A stretch of DNA of 37,447 bases, taken from positions 1-37,447 of the IMG/VR virus record IMGVR_UViG_3300032053_000224, one strand, 5' to 3'. A program made the position numbers and the translations under genes. Position 1 is the stretch's first letter. The number at the start of each line of letters is the position of its first letter. Below, in pieces: positions 30,817-37,237 of the stretch. The notes under the pieces are model-generated. The model worked only from the letters and a program-made list of their open reading frames with translations. It ran no database searches and was not told the origin of the DNA. Source of the DNA: a virus.

Positions 30817-31548
30817 TTAACCCCCTTTATCCAAATCATTCTTTAAAGCCGTTACCAGCCAGCCCACTGGATTCCTGATATTCTCTAAATATTTAAGCTC
30901 CTCAAAATATTTCTCTATCTTCTCCACCGGATATTTTTTAAATAGGCCATCTAAAAAACTTTCTTTAAAGCAACCAGACACCAGGTCCAGCATCTCTTTC
31001 TTTAACAACTTCTCTTTTTCCTTAGAGGAGTTATCCACAGTTTCCACAGTTTCCACAGGAGAAACACACACCACATCTTCCTTTTGTGTTTCTTTATTAG
31101 TTTCTTTAAGAGTTTCTTTACGGTCTGGCAAAATCTTATTCTGTAATGGTTTGGGGTCTATCAAACTTGACGATTTATCAAGTTTCGCTTGACTTTTTAT
31201 CAAGTTTCGCTTGATAATTTGTCCAGTTTTACTTGACGATTTATCAAGTTTCCATTTATCCCAATGTTCATTAAATTGATAACAGCCATCTTTTATAATC
31301 ATTTTATCTTCAATAACCATTTTATTAATAATTCTGTTAAATTGGCATTCATCCATTCCTATATCATCAGCTATTTGTCTTTTGGTTAATTCTTTAGTAT
31401 AATCTTGCCTTCTACTTTTCCCATCAAACCCCCAAGACCAACGAATAATATAAAATATTATTCTCATTTCATCTTTATTTAGCAAACCTTTAGCAAATAT
31501 ATTTATCAATATTTCATTCTTTATGGGAGTGGAATTTTTTGGTATCAT
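30817..31548 (-). CDS. Replication initiator, lambda O-like (phage replisome organizer)
   Basis: This is a 243-aa protein. Residues about 7-95 form the winged helix typical of phage O-type N-termini: NEILINIFAKGLLNKDEMRI, IIRWSWGFDGK, then TKRQIADDIGMDECQFNRIINKM. A low-complexity linker (about 96-165) coincides with the repeat arrays in the DNA. The C-terminus YPVEKIEKYFEELKYLENIRN with NPVGWLVTALKND resembles the helicase-recruiting end of phage and plasmid initiators. The protein should bind the iterons inside its own gene and load the host helicase. It overlaps the HNH gene by 4 bp. Confidence 0.8.
   Translation of the reverse strand: MIPKNSTPIKNEILINIFAKGLLNKDEMRIIFYIIRWSWGFDGKSRRQDYTKELTKRQIADDIGMDECQFNRIINKMVIEDKMIIKDGCYQFNEHWDKWKLDKSSSKTGQIIKRNLIKSQAKLDKSSSLIDPKPLQNKILPDRKETLKETNKETQKEDVVCVSPVETVETVDNSSKEKEKLLKKEMLDLVSGCFKESFLDGLFKKYPVEKIEKYFEELKYLENIRNPVGWLVTALKNDLDKGG
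31031..31058. promoter_or_regulatory. DnaA-box cluster
   Basis: TTATCCACA at 31031-31039 equals the consensus DnaA box. Two 9-bp repeats follow at once (GTTTCCACA at 31040-31048 and 31049-31057) that differ from it by one or two bases. The cluster lies within the initiator gene, about 110 bp from the iterons, and probably brings host DnaA to the phage origin. Confidence 0.65.
31088..31123. repeat. Three 12-bp AT-rich direct repeats (possible unwinding element)
   Basis: GTTTCTTT begins at 31088, 31100 and 31112, with exactly 12-bp spacing. Units are GTTTCTTTATTA, GTTTCTTTAAGA and GTTTCTTTACGG. One strand is nearly pure pyrimidine. This resembles the 13-mers of oriC and the AT-rich, strand-biased region beside the iterons in lambda ori. 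It is translated as (K)ET-type repeats. Confidence 0.55.
31165..31252. repeat. Four tandem 22-bp iterons inside the initiator gene
   Basis: Units start at 31165, 31187, 31209 and 31231. The first and fourth are identical, the second has three changes and the third is degenerate. Each intact unit is an inverted repeat ACTTGA-N7-TCAAGT, fitting a dimeric binding protein. As 22 is not a multiple of three, the units are read in different frames, so DNA-level selection keeps them alike. Lambda ori has four iterons in the middle of gene O in the same way. Confidence 0.85.
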
Positions 31549-31937
31549 TTATCAATCTTGTTTCCTTTTTCTCTATTACATTTTTTACATAAAGTTTGTA
31601 AATTATTTATTTCGGTAACTCCACCCCTTGAAAACGGAACGAGATGATCTATGACTAAATTAAGAATATTGGTATCACCACAAAGCTTACATCTATAATT
31701 ATCTCTTTTAAAAATTGTATTTCTTAATTCTTCAGCAATAACTCTTCTTATTATTTTAATCTTTATATTTTTTTCATCATCATTGGGAAGAAAATTATTA
31801 TATTTATATAATTTTTCTAAACATTCATAACAAAGGTCAAAATCTTTTTCCTTCCAATATAAAGTTGGTCTACCATCATCTTTATTACACATATCACAAA
31901 TATGTGTATAACCACCTATAATTTCATATGCTTTCAT
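31545..31937 (-). CDS. HNH endonuclease with N-terminal zinc finger
   Basis: This is a 130-aa protein. Residues about 13-45 carry two CxxC pairs (CDMC, CYEC) of a small zinc finger. Residues about 75-130 form a classic HNH nuclease: FKRDNYRCKLCG, then IDHLVPFSRGG, then NNLQTLCKKCNREKGNK. It may be a DNA-processing or packaging-related nuclease, or a mobile nuclease like the one at 11344-12024. It overlaps the initiator start by 4 bp and its own ATG overlaps a 21-codon frame. Type by motif is certain, the role is not. Confidence 0.8.
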   Translation of the reverse strand: MKAYEIIGGYTHICDMCNKDDGRPTLYWKEKDFDLCYECLEKLYKYNNFLPNDDEKNIKIKIIRRVIAEELRNTIFKRDNYRCKLCGDTNILNLVIDHLVPFSRGGVTEINNLQTLCKKCNREKGNKIDK

Positions 31938-31999
31938 ATTTTCACCTCTATTTTATTATTTATATCTACGTGCCCATTTTCCTTTTGGGGATTAGCCAT
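31934..31999 (-). CDS. 21-codon frame coupled to the HNH gene
   Basis: AGGAG lies five bases before the ATG at 31997-31999. The frame MANPQKENGHVDINNKIEVKI ends in a TGA that overlaps the ATG of the HNH gene (ATGA). It may be a translational-coupling leader rather than a functional peptide. Confidence 0.4.
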   Translation of the reverse strand: MANPQKENGHVDINNKIEVKI

Positions 32000-32007
32000 A
32001 TAATCTC

Positions 32008-32139
32008 CTAATCTTCAATAATTTTATATCTAAATATCTTAATGCTCATTTTTGATATATTATATTTATCGGTAGAATTTTTAATCTTATCCCAATCATG
32101 TTCTATTATTTGAGTTCCTTCTGTTCTTTTAATATCCAT
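32008..32139 (-). CDS. Small hypothetical protein (43 aa)
   Basis: The frame MDIKRTEGTQIIEHDWDKIKN... ends YKIIED, with AAGGAATAAAG before the ATG. Directly upstream and in the same frame a 14-codon ORF (32152-32196, MANKRLRKIAERLF) ends in TAA 12 bases before this ATG. The two could be one gene split by a stop codon. No family is recognised. The rest of the 275-bp interval between the methyltransferase and the HNH gene holds only these short frames. Confidence 0.45.
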   Translation of the reverse strand: MDIKRTEGTQIIEHDWDKIKNSTDKYNISKMSIKIFRYKIIED

Positions 32140-32213
32140 TATCTTTATTCCTTAAAACAACCTCTCTGCTATTTTCCTTAATCTCTTATTTGCCATATCA
32201 ATATACTCTTTCT

Positions 32214-32936
32214 TTAATTTTTTATATCAACATCTAATATGCAGGCATTAACGTTCGTCCCACTTTCAGCAAAAGATTTTTCCGGTAATTCTATGATTTT
32301 CCCATTTAACCTTTTTATCTTTTCCCTAAATGCTATAGTTTTTTTATTCGTTCTAAATAATATAGAATTTGACATAACAGTTACTACTTTCCGCCTTGCC
32401 AATTCCAACATATGCTCAACGTGTGTTATATCTTGCTGGTTTGAAAATGGGGGATTTGCGATAATAACATCATAATATTTACCATTAAATTCTAAAAAAT
32501 CTATTCCTACAAGATTAAAATGATTCTTTATTAAATAAGATATATTGTCTTTATTAATTTCAATACAATCGCATTTAAAAATATATTTAGCTATTGCTCC
32601 CCTTCCTGCACTGGGTTCTAATATTGTTTCATCCTCTTTAATTCCTGCCATTTTAATTAAAAGTTTAGCGATATTTTCAGGAGTTTCAAAGAATTGATAT
32701 TCTTTTTTTGGGTCTGTATATTCGCCTGTCAATATTATATTTTCGATAGAATTCTCTGGAGATTCACTAAATATATGGGATTTTGTTTTTCTATTCCACT
32801 TGCCACCTATTGACTCTAAAACTTTATTAATTTTTAAATATAAGTTTCGTTCAAATTGTTCATCTGGCAAATAAAGATTATTGCCTTCTATAACTGAATT
32901 TCCTAATACATTAGATACATCATTATCTATTTTCAT
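32214..32936 (-). CDS. N6-adenine DNA methyltransferase
   Basis: This is a 240-aa protein. The order is QFFETP (residues 81-86), the SAM-binding motif LEPSAGRG (106-113) and the catalytic NPPF (161-164), which is the amino-methyltransferase pattern of adenine-N6 enzymes of phages. The first 70 residues (IGGKWNRKTKSHIFSE) form a small extra domain seen in similar phage proteins. No restriction gene is next to it, so it is probably an orphan that protects phage DNA or marks it. An AGGAGGGTAA site precedes the ATG. Confidence 0.8.
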   Translation of the reverse strand: MKIDNDVSNVLGNSVIEGNNLYLPDEQFERNLYLKINKVLESIGGKWNRKTKSHIFSESPENSIENIILTGEYTDPKKEYQFFETPENIAKLLIKMAGIKEDETILEPSAGRGAIAKYIFKCDCIEINKDNISYLIKNHFNLVGIDFLEFNGKYYDVIIANPPFSNQQDITHVEHMLELARRKVVTVMSNSILFRTNKKTIAFREKIKRLNGKIIELPEKSFAESGTNVNACILDVDIKN

Positions 32937-32944
32937 TTACCCTC

Positions 32945-33295
32945 CTAAAACCTTATATCTAAATCTAACTGCCCGGTCCTGCTATTACTTCTGATCCGTC
33001 TTGCCTTTAAGAATAATTTAACCGCTTGCCTTCTTATTCGTCTCGCACACTCCAAACCTTCCTCTGGTTTATCTTGCCAAAAATAACCGCCCCCATTACT
33101 GGGTGTGCTTACTATCGGGTAACCTTGTTCGATTAAGTTAACAATGGCCAGCCTAACCTGACGGCATTTTGAATCATCAAAATATTCGTTGTCAGATGGA
33201 TATATAATCCCAGTTATCTCATATTGGGTTAATTTATTCTCGTCCCCCACGTGGGATTTAAGAATAGATAAAATAGATTTTTCTAAATCAGTCAT
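32945..33295 (-). CDS. Winged-helix phage protein (116 aa)
   Basis: Residues about 20-75 show a winged helix with the phage-typical phrase EQGYPIVSTPSNGGGYFW. The tail is Arg-rich (CARRIRRQAVKLFLKARRI), which suggests DNA binding. Similar proteins are common in early regions of phages from Gram-positive and related bacteria, with roles in replication or regulation not fixed. The ATG overlaps the stop of the upstream zinc protein by 4 bp. Confidence 0.65.
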   Translation of the reverse strand: MTDLEKSILSILKSHVGDENKLTQYEITGIIYPSDNEYFDDSKCRQVRLAIVNLIEQGYPIVSTPSNGGGYFWQDKPEEGLECARRIRRQAVKLFLKARRIRSNSRTGQLDLDIRF

Positions 33296-33522
33296 TTAAC
33301 CCTCCTTATAATTTTTTGATATATTTCTGATATTCTCTTTAACCGTTTTATATGTCTTTCAACTTGTTCTCCCATAGAATGCTTAACGTGTTGAGAATAT
33401 CTAAAATCACAATGAGAACAATATCCTTCGTCTGGTGAAATTTGCATACCATCAGGATAATATTCTCCTCTCTCTTCTTTATAAGTAATCTTCCCACATA
33501 CAGGACATTTTTCTCTACACAT
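33292..33522 (-). CDS. Zinc-ribbon protein (76 aa)
   Basis: Cys6/Cys9 (CPVCG) and Cys35/Cys38 (CSHC) make a zinc ribbon with a long loop between (ERGEYYPDGMQISPDEGY). A basic helix follows (HIKRLKRISEIYQKIIRRVK). It is likely a nucleic-acid- or protein-binding adaptor. Its ATG overlaps the preceding stop by one base (TAATG). Confidence 0.65.
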   Translation of the reverse strand: MCREKCPVCGKITYKEERGEYYPDGMQISPDEGYCSHCDFRYSQHVKHSMGEQVERHIKRLKRISEIYQKIIRRVK

Positions 33523-33683
33523 TATTTTCCCTCCTCTTTTTCTTCTTTAAACCAACCACGATATTTAGCTTCTAAACTCTCTATCCTTTTTTCTAACCTT
33601 ACCGTTATTTTATTAATTCCATCTATTATTGCAAATAATATTCCAGACAATACAAATCCAGTAAGCATACCAAAGACATACAT
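33522..33683 (-). CDS. Membrane-anchored coiled-coil protein (53 aa)
   Basis: The frame MYVFGMLTGFVLSGILFAII gives one transmembrane segment at about residues 3-21, followed by a charged coiled coil (ITVRLEKRIESLEAKYRGW). AGGAGGAAAAATAAA precedes the ATG. The size and topology are like small early phage membrane proteins. Function is unknown. Confidence 0.65.
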   Translation of the reverse strand: MYVFGMLTGFVLSGILFAIIDGINKITVRLEKRIESLEAKYRGWFKEEKEEGK

Positions 33684-33684
33684 T

Positions 33685-33978
33685 TTATTTTTCCTCCTTT
33701 CTTAATTCAAACAAATGACCTACAAATCCATTCTTTAATTGAAATGTGCCTATATATTTTATAAATTTAGCGTCCAATGTTAAATCGTGTCCAGTCCCAA
33801 ATAATTTAAAATATCTTGTTTCTGTTGAAAATGTAGAATAATTTGAACTTGTTTTAACCCATAATTGCGGGATATTATTTTGCGTTTGGACAGTTAATAT
33901 TTCGGCATCTGTTGATAACTCTAATTCAAAACAATCGCATAGTAATAATGGAATTTCATATTTATATATAGTTATCAT
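33685..33978 (-). CDS. Conserved phage protein, DUF7352-like
   Basis: This is a 97-aa protein with the pattern IYKYEIPLL, then DAEILTVQTQNNIPQLWV, YFKLFGTGHDL, FIKYIGTFQ and VGHLFEL. I recognise this order of motifs from a short family (DUF7352) common in phages and bacterial mobile DNA. It is a compact beta-rich protein of unknown function. The length matches the family. Confidence 0.65.
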   Translation of the reverse strand: MITIYKYEIPLLLCDCFELELSTDAEILTVQTQNNIPQLWVKTSSNYSTFSTETRYFKLFGTGHDLTLDAKFIKYIGTFQLKNGFVGHLFELRKEEK

Positions 33979-33993
33979 TTTTCCTCCTTTTCC

Positions 33994-34206
33994 TTATTTT
34001 TTTATGAATATTCTATCTACATCAGAAATGTTAAGTTTTATGTCTTTAATGTCTTTATCGCAAAGTAGTATATGTGCGTATTTACTAAATTTCATCAATT
34101 TTTCTCTTTTTGTAAATAGAATATTTTCACCATTCTGCAGGACTACCCAATCTTTTCCTTTATAACTATAGTATTTTTCCCCTTCATCAACAGTAAAGTC
34201 ACTCAT
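33994..34206 (-). CDS. Small hypothetical protein (70 aa)
   Basis: This 70-aa protein begins MSDFTVDEGEKYYSYKGKDW and contains beta strands and a Lys-rich middle. GGGGGTGAATTAA precedes the ATG, the same leader as that of the gene at 30125-30496. No family is recognised. Confidence 0.55.
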   Translation of the reverse strand: MSDFTVDEGEKYYSYKGKDWVVLQNGENILFTKREKLMKFSKYAHILLCDKDIKDIKLNISDVDRIFIKK

Positions 34207-34241
34207 TTAATTCACCCCCTTTCTTATCTTTTTTATAGTAA

Positions 34242-34415
34242 TCAAGTGGTTTCATTGTAATTCTTCAGAGGACACCAATCAGAAATTTCTGTAATATTAG
34301 TTACATTTCTATCAGATAATTTACAATAACTAATACCACAGACTTCTTCATTTGGAATTTTTCTCCATCCTCTATAAGGACATTCTGCACAATCTTTAAT
34401 CTTTATTATTTTCAT
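34242..34415 (-). CDS. Cys-rich small protein (57 aa), paralogue 1
   Basis: A GTG and an ATG lie a few codons upstream, but AAAGGTGATGAC before the ATG at 34413-34415 and alignment with the paralogue set the start at MKIIKIKDCAECPY. Cys9, Cys12, Cys26, Cys31 and Cys48 (DWCPL) form a pattern C-x2-C...C...WC-x-L shared with the gene at 34595-34801. It probably binds zinc or an iron-sulfur cluster. Function is unknown. Confidence 0.6.
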   Translation of the reverse strand: MKIIKIKDCAECPYRGWRKIPNEEVCGISYCKLSDRNVTNITEISDWCPLKNYNETT

Positions 34416-34570
34416 TGTCATCACCTTTCTTAAAATCTATTAAGCACCCCTTGCAGGTATCTAAAGCCAGCCACTTTTTGCAGGTATCATCAAAAGTCAC
34501 TTCCTCATTTATCGCTATGTAGATAACAGTTCCCGCAGGTTTCATCTTTTTCATAAGCAGTATTCGCCAT
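34396..34570 (-). pseudogene. Cys-rich small gene with a +1 frameshift at AAA-TGA
   Basis: GGAGG stands nine bases before the ATG at 34568-34570, which opens MANTAYEKDETCGNCYLHSDK and meets TGA at 34505-34507. In the +1 frame the sequence continues as EEVTFDDTCKKWLALDTCKG, then CLIDFKK, to a TAA at 34396-34398. Joined, the product has C-x2-C...C...C-x2-C and reads like one Cys-rich protein. Either one A too many in AAA or a programmed +1 shift at AAA-UGA would explain it. It overlaps the start of the next Cys-rich gene. Confidence 0.55.
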
Positions 34571-34594
34571 TTAGGTTATCCTCCCTTAAATATT

Positions 34595-34801
34595 TTAATA
34601 ATCTCCATATTCGTCTTTCATTCCCTCATTCCCGTAATAATAAGGATAATATTTAAGTGTGCACCATTCTTGTATTTTGTTAATGGATTCCCTACTAATA
34701 TTTTTATCCATATGTTCAATACACCAATATTTCTTTACGCCTTTATTTAGATATGGACATTCTTTGCAACTTTCTATTTCTATTATTCTTGACCTACTCA
34801 T
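34595..34801 (-). CDS. Cys-rich small protein (68 aa), paralogue 2
   Basis: Cys12, Cys15 (CKECPY), Cys27 and Cys47 (EWCTLKYY) align with those of the 57-aa gene downstream (I-x-C-x-E-CPY ... C ... I-x-x-WC-x-LK). The C-terminal tail is acidic and Tyr-rich (YYYGNEGMKDEYGDY). The start overlaps the stop of the preceding 58-aa gene (ATGA). It probably binds a metal. Function is unknown. Confidence 0.6.
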   Translation of the reverse strand: MSRSRIIEIESCKECPYLNKGVKKYWCIEHMDKNISRESINKIQEWCTLKYYPYYYGNEGMKDEYGDY

Positions 34802-34974
34802 TTTAATTTACCTTCCTTTTCATATATTTTAATTTTTTCTTCTTTGTTAAGATTCCAGTGCCATTCAATACAATCATCGTGAGTTCCACTGGTAAAATGT
34901 TTAAAATATATGTTCATTCTTTCTTCTGCTGTAATCATACGCCACCAAGTATCAGCCATTTGTATATCTTCCAT
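34798..34974 (-). CDS. Small hypothetical protein (58 aa)
   Basis: The frame MEDIQMADTWWRMITAEERM and on, with THDDCIEWHWNLNKEEK, is preceded by AAGGGGGATAATTAA and overlaps the next gene by ATGA. It has five Trp in 58 residues. A 'TW..M...ER...Y' helix followed by a Cys/His pair is visible, but I know no family. Confidence 0.6.
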   Translation of the reverse strand: MEDIQMADTWWRMITAEERMNIYFKHFTSGTHDDCIEWHWNLNKEEKIKIYEKEGKLK

Positions 34975-35060
34975 TTAATTATCCCCCTTAAAATAAATTT
35001 TTATGAAATTAATACGATTGCGAGAGGAGCAGGAAAGAGCGACCCAACCTGCCCCCCATT

Positions 35061-35098
35061 TAGGAGATAGTATGAACTTGAGAAAGAACTATCTCCTA
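35061..35098. other. Perfect 11-bp inverted repeat at the end of the annealing-protein gene
   Basis: TAGGAGATAGT (35061-35071) and ACTATCTCCTA (35088-35098) form a perfect stem with a 16-nt loop that includes the stop codon of the gene. On the minus strand no U-tract follows. On the plus strand TTTACTTTTTTT follows, so it could stop antisense transcripts. A second short stem, GCAGG/CCTGC, lies within 35030-35053. The 121-bp gap otherwise contains nothing I can identify. Confidence 0.5.
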
Positions 35099-36055
35099 TT
35101 TACTTTTTTTCTTTAGATAATTAACTAGCACTAAATACCTTTCTGGATTATCTATTAATTCTTTTTTTGCTTCTTCTTCACCCATTCCTGGCTTAAAGAT
35201 ATGTCCATCCTTATAGGGAATTTTGCAACCTTCTAAAACAATATCCCCCCAAGTTTCCAATTGAGCATCAATGGCCATTGCCTCCAAGGTAATAAAATCA
35301 TCTTTAGTAATTACAATTTTCTCTAAATTTGGATTTGTTTCTTCTTTTGGATTATCTTTTGCTTTTGCTTCCTCTCTTTTTTTCCTTTCTCCGACAATTC
35401 CTTTTTTACTATCTCCCATCCACCAACTTAATTTTTCATAAGCTTCTTCGAAGCCTATCCCATCAATTATCAACTTATTCCATTCTTGTTTTTCTTTTAA
35501 GGTAGATTTTGAAGAATTAATCATTTTTTCTTTGATATAATTTATTTGTTTGGGAGTAGCAGGATTACTTTTTTTGTCTTCATTTGTTCCATTGTGAATA
35601 ACTTCGGTAAGTTCTTCTGCGGATACTTCACCGAAACCTACAAATTCTAATACTGTTCTATTCTTTGCTCTGGTTTCGGCGTGAGATTCAGCATTATGGT
35701 ATCTTTTTGCCATATCTCTTTCTTTTTCTTTAGTATTACAAGCTCCCGTTGCTTCGTGAAATAATCCACTTCCTAAATGTGTTACCCTTGCCCTTTTGTG
35801 ATAAGTAATGGAATTGTCATCTTCTTTGGTATCCCAATCCTTAATTATCTCTACTGATAATCCAAAAAACCTTTCCAGCTTAACTCTCCATTGTTTGGTA
35901 GGGGCTTTCTTTTTTCCTTGTGAAGTAGAAAATTCAATAAAATCTCCCTCCCTTTCTAATTTTTCTCTTAATTTTTGATACTCATCAAAGGTTGCAACCA
36001 TCTCATCAATTTTCATTACTGGCATTATTTTAGTGGTTAAAATTTCATTACTCAT
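35096..36055 (-). CDS. Probable single-strand annealing / recombination protein
   Basis: This is a 319-aa protein. Residues about 55-160 have WRVKLERFFGLSVEIIKDW, RARVTHLGSGLFHEATGACNTKE and AESHAETRAKNRTVLEFVGFGEVSAEE. The last motif is typical of phage and archaeal proteins of the Rad52/Erf-type recombination group. The middle holds TPKQINYIKEKM, a tail motif often joined to phage recombination proteins. It starts at an ATG that overlaps the stop of the RecB-like nuclease (ATGA). A nuclease plus an annealing protein in one operon is the classic phage recombination pair. The exact annealase family is not settled by eye. Confidence 0.6.
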   Translation of the reverse strand: MSNEILTTKIMPVMKIDEMVATFDEYQKLREKLEREGDFIEFSTSQGKKKAPTKQWRVKLERFFGLSVEIIKDWDTKEDDNSITYHKRARVTHLGSGLFHEATGACNTKEKERDMAKRYHNAESHAETRAKNRTVLEFVGFGEVSAEELTEVIHNGTNEDKKSNPATPKQINYIKEKMINSSKSTLKEKQEWNKLIIDGIGFEEAYEKLSWWMGDSKKGIVGERKKREEAKAKDNPKEETNPNLEKIVITKDDFITLEAMAIDAQLETWGDIVLEGCKIPYKDGHIFKPGMGEEEAKKELIDNPERYLVLVNYLKKKSK

Positions 36056-36729
36056 TTACTTTTTACCTCCTTAATTTCTTTTTTTAGATTATAGATAGAT
36101 AAACAATGCTTAAATATCTCAAAATATTTATTTGGGTTATCAATTTTTCTTACTTCAAAACCTTCTGTTTCATCCCTGCCAATACGAAGGATTAATATAT
36201 CATCAGTTATAAAACCATATTCGGTAAGCAACCAGTTATAAGCAGTAACTTGCATAAAATATTCGTCATAAATCGCCTTTGAAGTTTTATAATCAATTAA
36301 GGTATATACTCCATTAAGCAAACAATAATTATCTATTGTTCCTCCGTATTGAAACACTTCACTTATTCTTGGTTCTTCTAAAAGTATCGGCTCAATAGAT
36401 TTACCCTTTTCCCAGTCTAAATATTTTAAGAAACAAGTTTCCGCAAGGTCAATTTGATTTTGGGAATAACAAGAAGTATCTGGAGTTTCCTTTTTGAGAT
36501 GACAAAGTATCATCTCGTGGGCAAGTGTTCCTATATCCGCCTTATCATCTCGAAAAGTTTTATAATCAATTCCTTTACAACCAAGATCCCATGCCCAATG
36601 GATTAACGCAGGCTTGTTGAGTATTCCCAATACCGTAGTTACTCCAGGTATTCTTTCTCCTTCTTTATTTTTGTAGACGATATGAGTCTTTACTCTCCGA
36701 CCGTTCTTCTCTGTAATTTTCATCTTCAT
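36052..36729 (-). CDS. RecB/Cas4-like PD-(D/E)XK nuclease
   Basis: This is a 225-aa protein. GVTTVLGILNKPALIHWAW opens it, GTLAHEM gives His71, GGTIDNY gives Asp133, LIDYKTS gives Asp146 and Lys148, and FMQVTAYNWLL gives Gln160 and Tyr164. Together these are the full H-D-DxK-QxxxY motif set of the RecB/lambda-exonuclease-type family. Length fits phage exonucleases. Beside the annealing protein it should resect DNA ends for recombination. An alternative start two codons on (36723) fits the AAGGAGGTAA site equally well. It overlaps the small upstream gene by 65 bp. Confidence 0.8.
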   Translation of the reverse strand: MKMKITEKNGRRVKTHIVYKNKEGERIPGVTTVLGILNKPALIHWAWDLGCKGIDYKTFRDDKADIGTLAHEMILCHLKKETPDTSCYSQNQIDLAETCFLKYLDWEKGKSIEPILLEEPRISEVFQYGGTIDNYCLLNGVYTLIDYKTSKAIYDEYFMQVTAYNWLLTEYGFITDDILILRIGRDETEGFEVRKIDNPNKYFEIFKHCLSIYNLKKEIKEVKSK

Positions 36730-36850
36730 TTACCTCCTTAAAATATTTTCTAAAATTCTTTCTCCTCTCATACACCTTTTCAGCTTCATCTATGCTGATT
36801 CCCTTCTCCTGGGCTAAATACTTTACTAGATGACCGTTCGACATTTTCAT
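36665..36850 (-). CDS. Small basic early protein (61 aa)
   Basis: The frame MKMSNGHLVKYLAQEKGISIDEAEKVYERRKNF... is preceded by AGGAGGTAA. The second ATG (36844) has better spacing. It is helical and basic, with a short HTH-like 'AQEKGISIDEAEKVY' stretch. Its last 20 codons overlap the nuclease gene in another frame, which is unusual in this otherwise tight but little-overlapping genome. Confidence 0.55.
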   Translation of the reverse strand: MKMSNGHLVKYLAQEKGISIDEAEKVYERRKNFRKYFKEVNEDENYREERSESKDSYRLQK

Positions 36851-37030
36851 TTACCTCCTATTAATATTTAAAAGTATTAAAAGGAATACTAAACATACTA
36901 AGAAACATACCCCATTTATCACAAGGTAAGAGTAACTTTCTGTATAGTGCATATGTAATAGTATGCCTTGAAATAGAAACAATAGACCATTAATTATTGT
37001 TGTTAATATCATTACGAAAATCATTTTCAT
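36851..37030 (-). CDS. Two-helix membrane protein (59 aa)
   Basis: The frame MKMIFVMILTTIINGLLFLF and on has hydrophobic segments at about residues 4-25 and 35-55, separated by a short polar loop (HMHYTESYSY), with an end LNINRR. AGGAGGTAA precedes it, and its stop codon overlaps the ribosome site of the next gene. It is an early-region integral membrane protein of unknown role, possibly in superinfection exclusion. Confidence 0.6.
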   Translation of the reverse strand: MKMIFVMILTTIINGLLFLFQGILLHMHYTESYSYLVINGVCFLVCLVFLLILLNINRR

Positions 37031-37051
37031 TTACCTCCTATTAATATTTTC

Positions 37052-37216
37052 TTAAATTTTCCCTAAAACTTTTAAGACTACCATTGCTTCCATTACTATC
37101 AAAGCCACTAACATTCCCCACCAGGCCCACTCGTTTGTTTGCTCTGCCTTCATTATGGGTCGGTTGAAATATCGAAGTTCCTCGTCAGTCCACTTTAACG
37201 GAATATGTTTTGACAT
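37052..37216 (-). CDS. Small membrane protein (54 aa)
   Basis: The frame MSKHIPLKWTDEELRYFNRP and on has one hydrophobic helix at about residues 31-50 (WAWWGMLVALIVMEAMVVL). GGGGGTGAAAA precedes the ATG. It is the first gene after the potential four-way-junction leader at 37238-37315. Function is unknown. Confidence 0.6.
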   Translation of the reverse strand: MSKHIPLKWTDEELRYFNRPIMKAEQTNEWAWWGMLVALIVMEAMVVLKVLGKI

Positions 37217-37237
37217 TTTTCACCCCCTTTTTATTTG

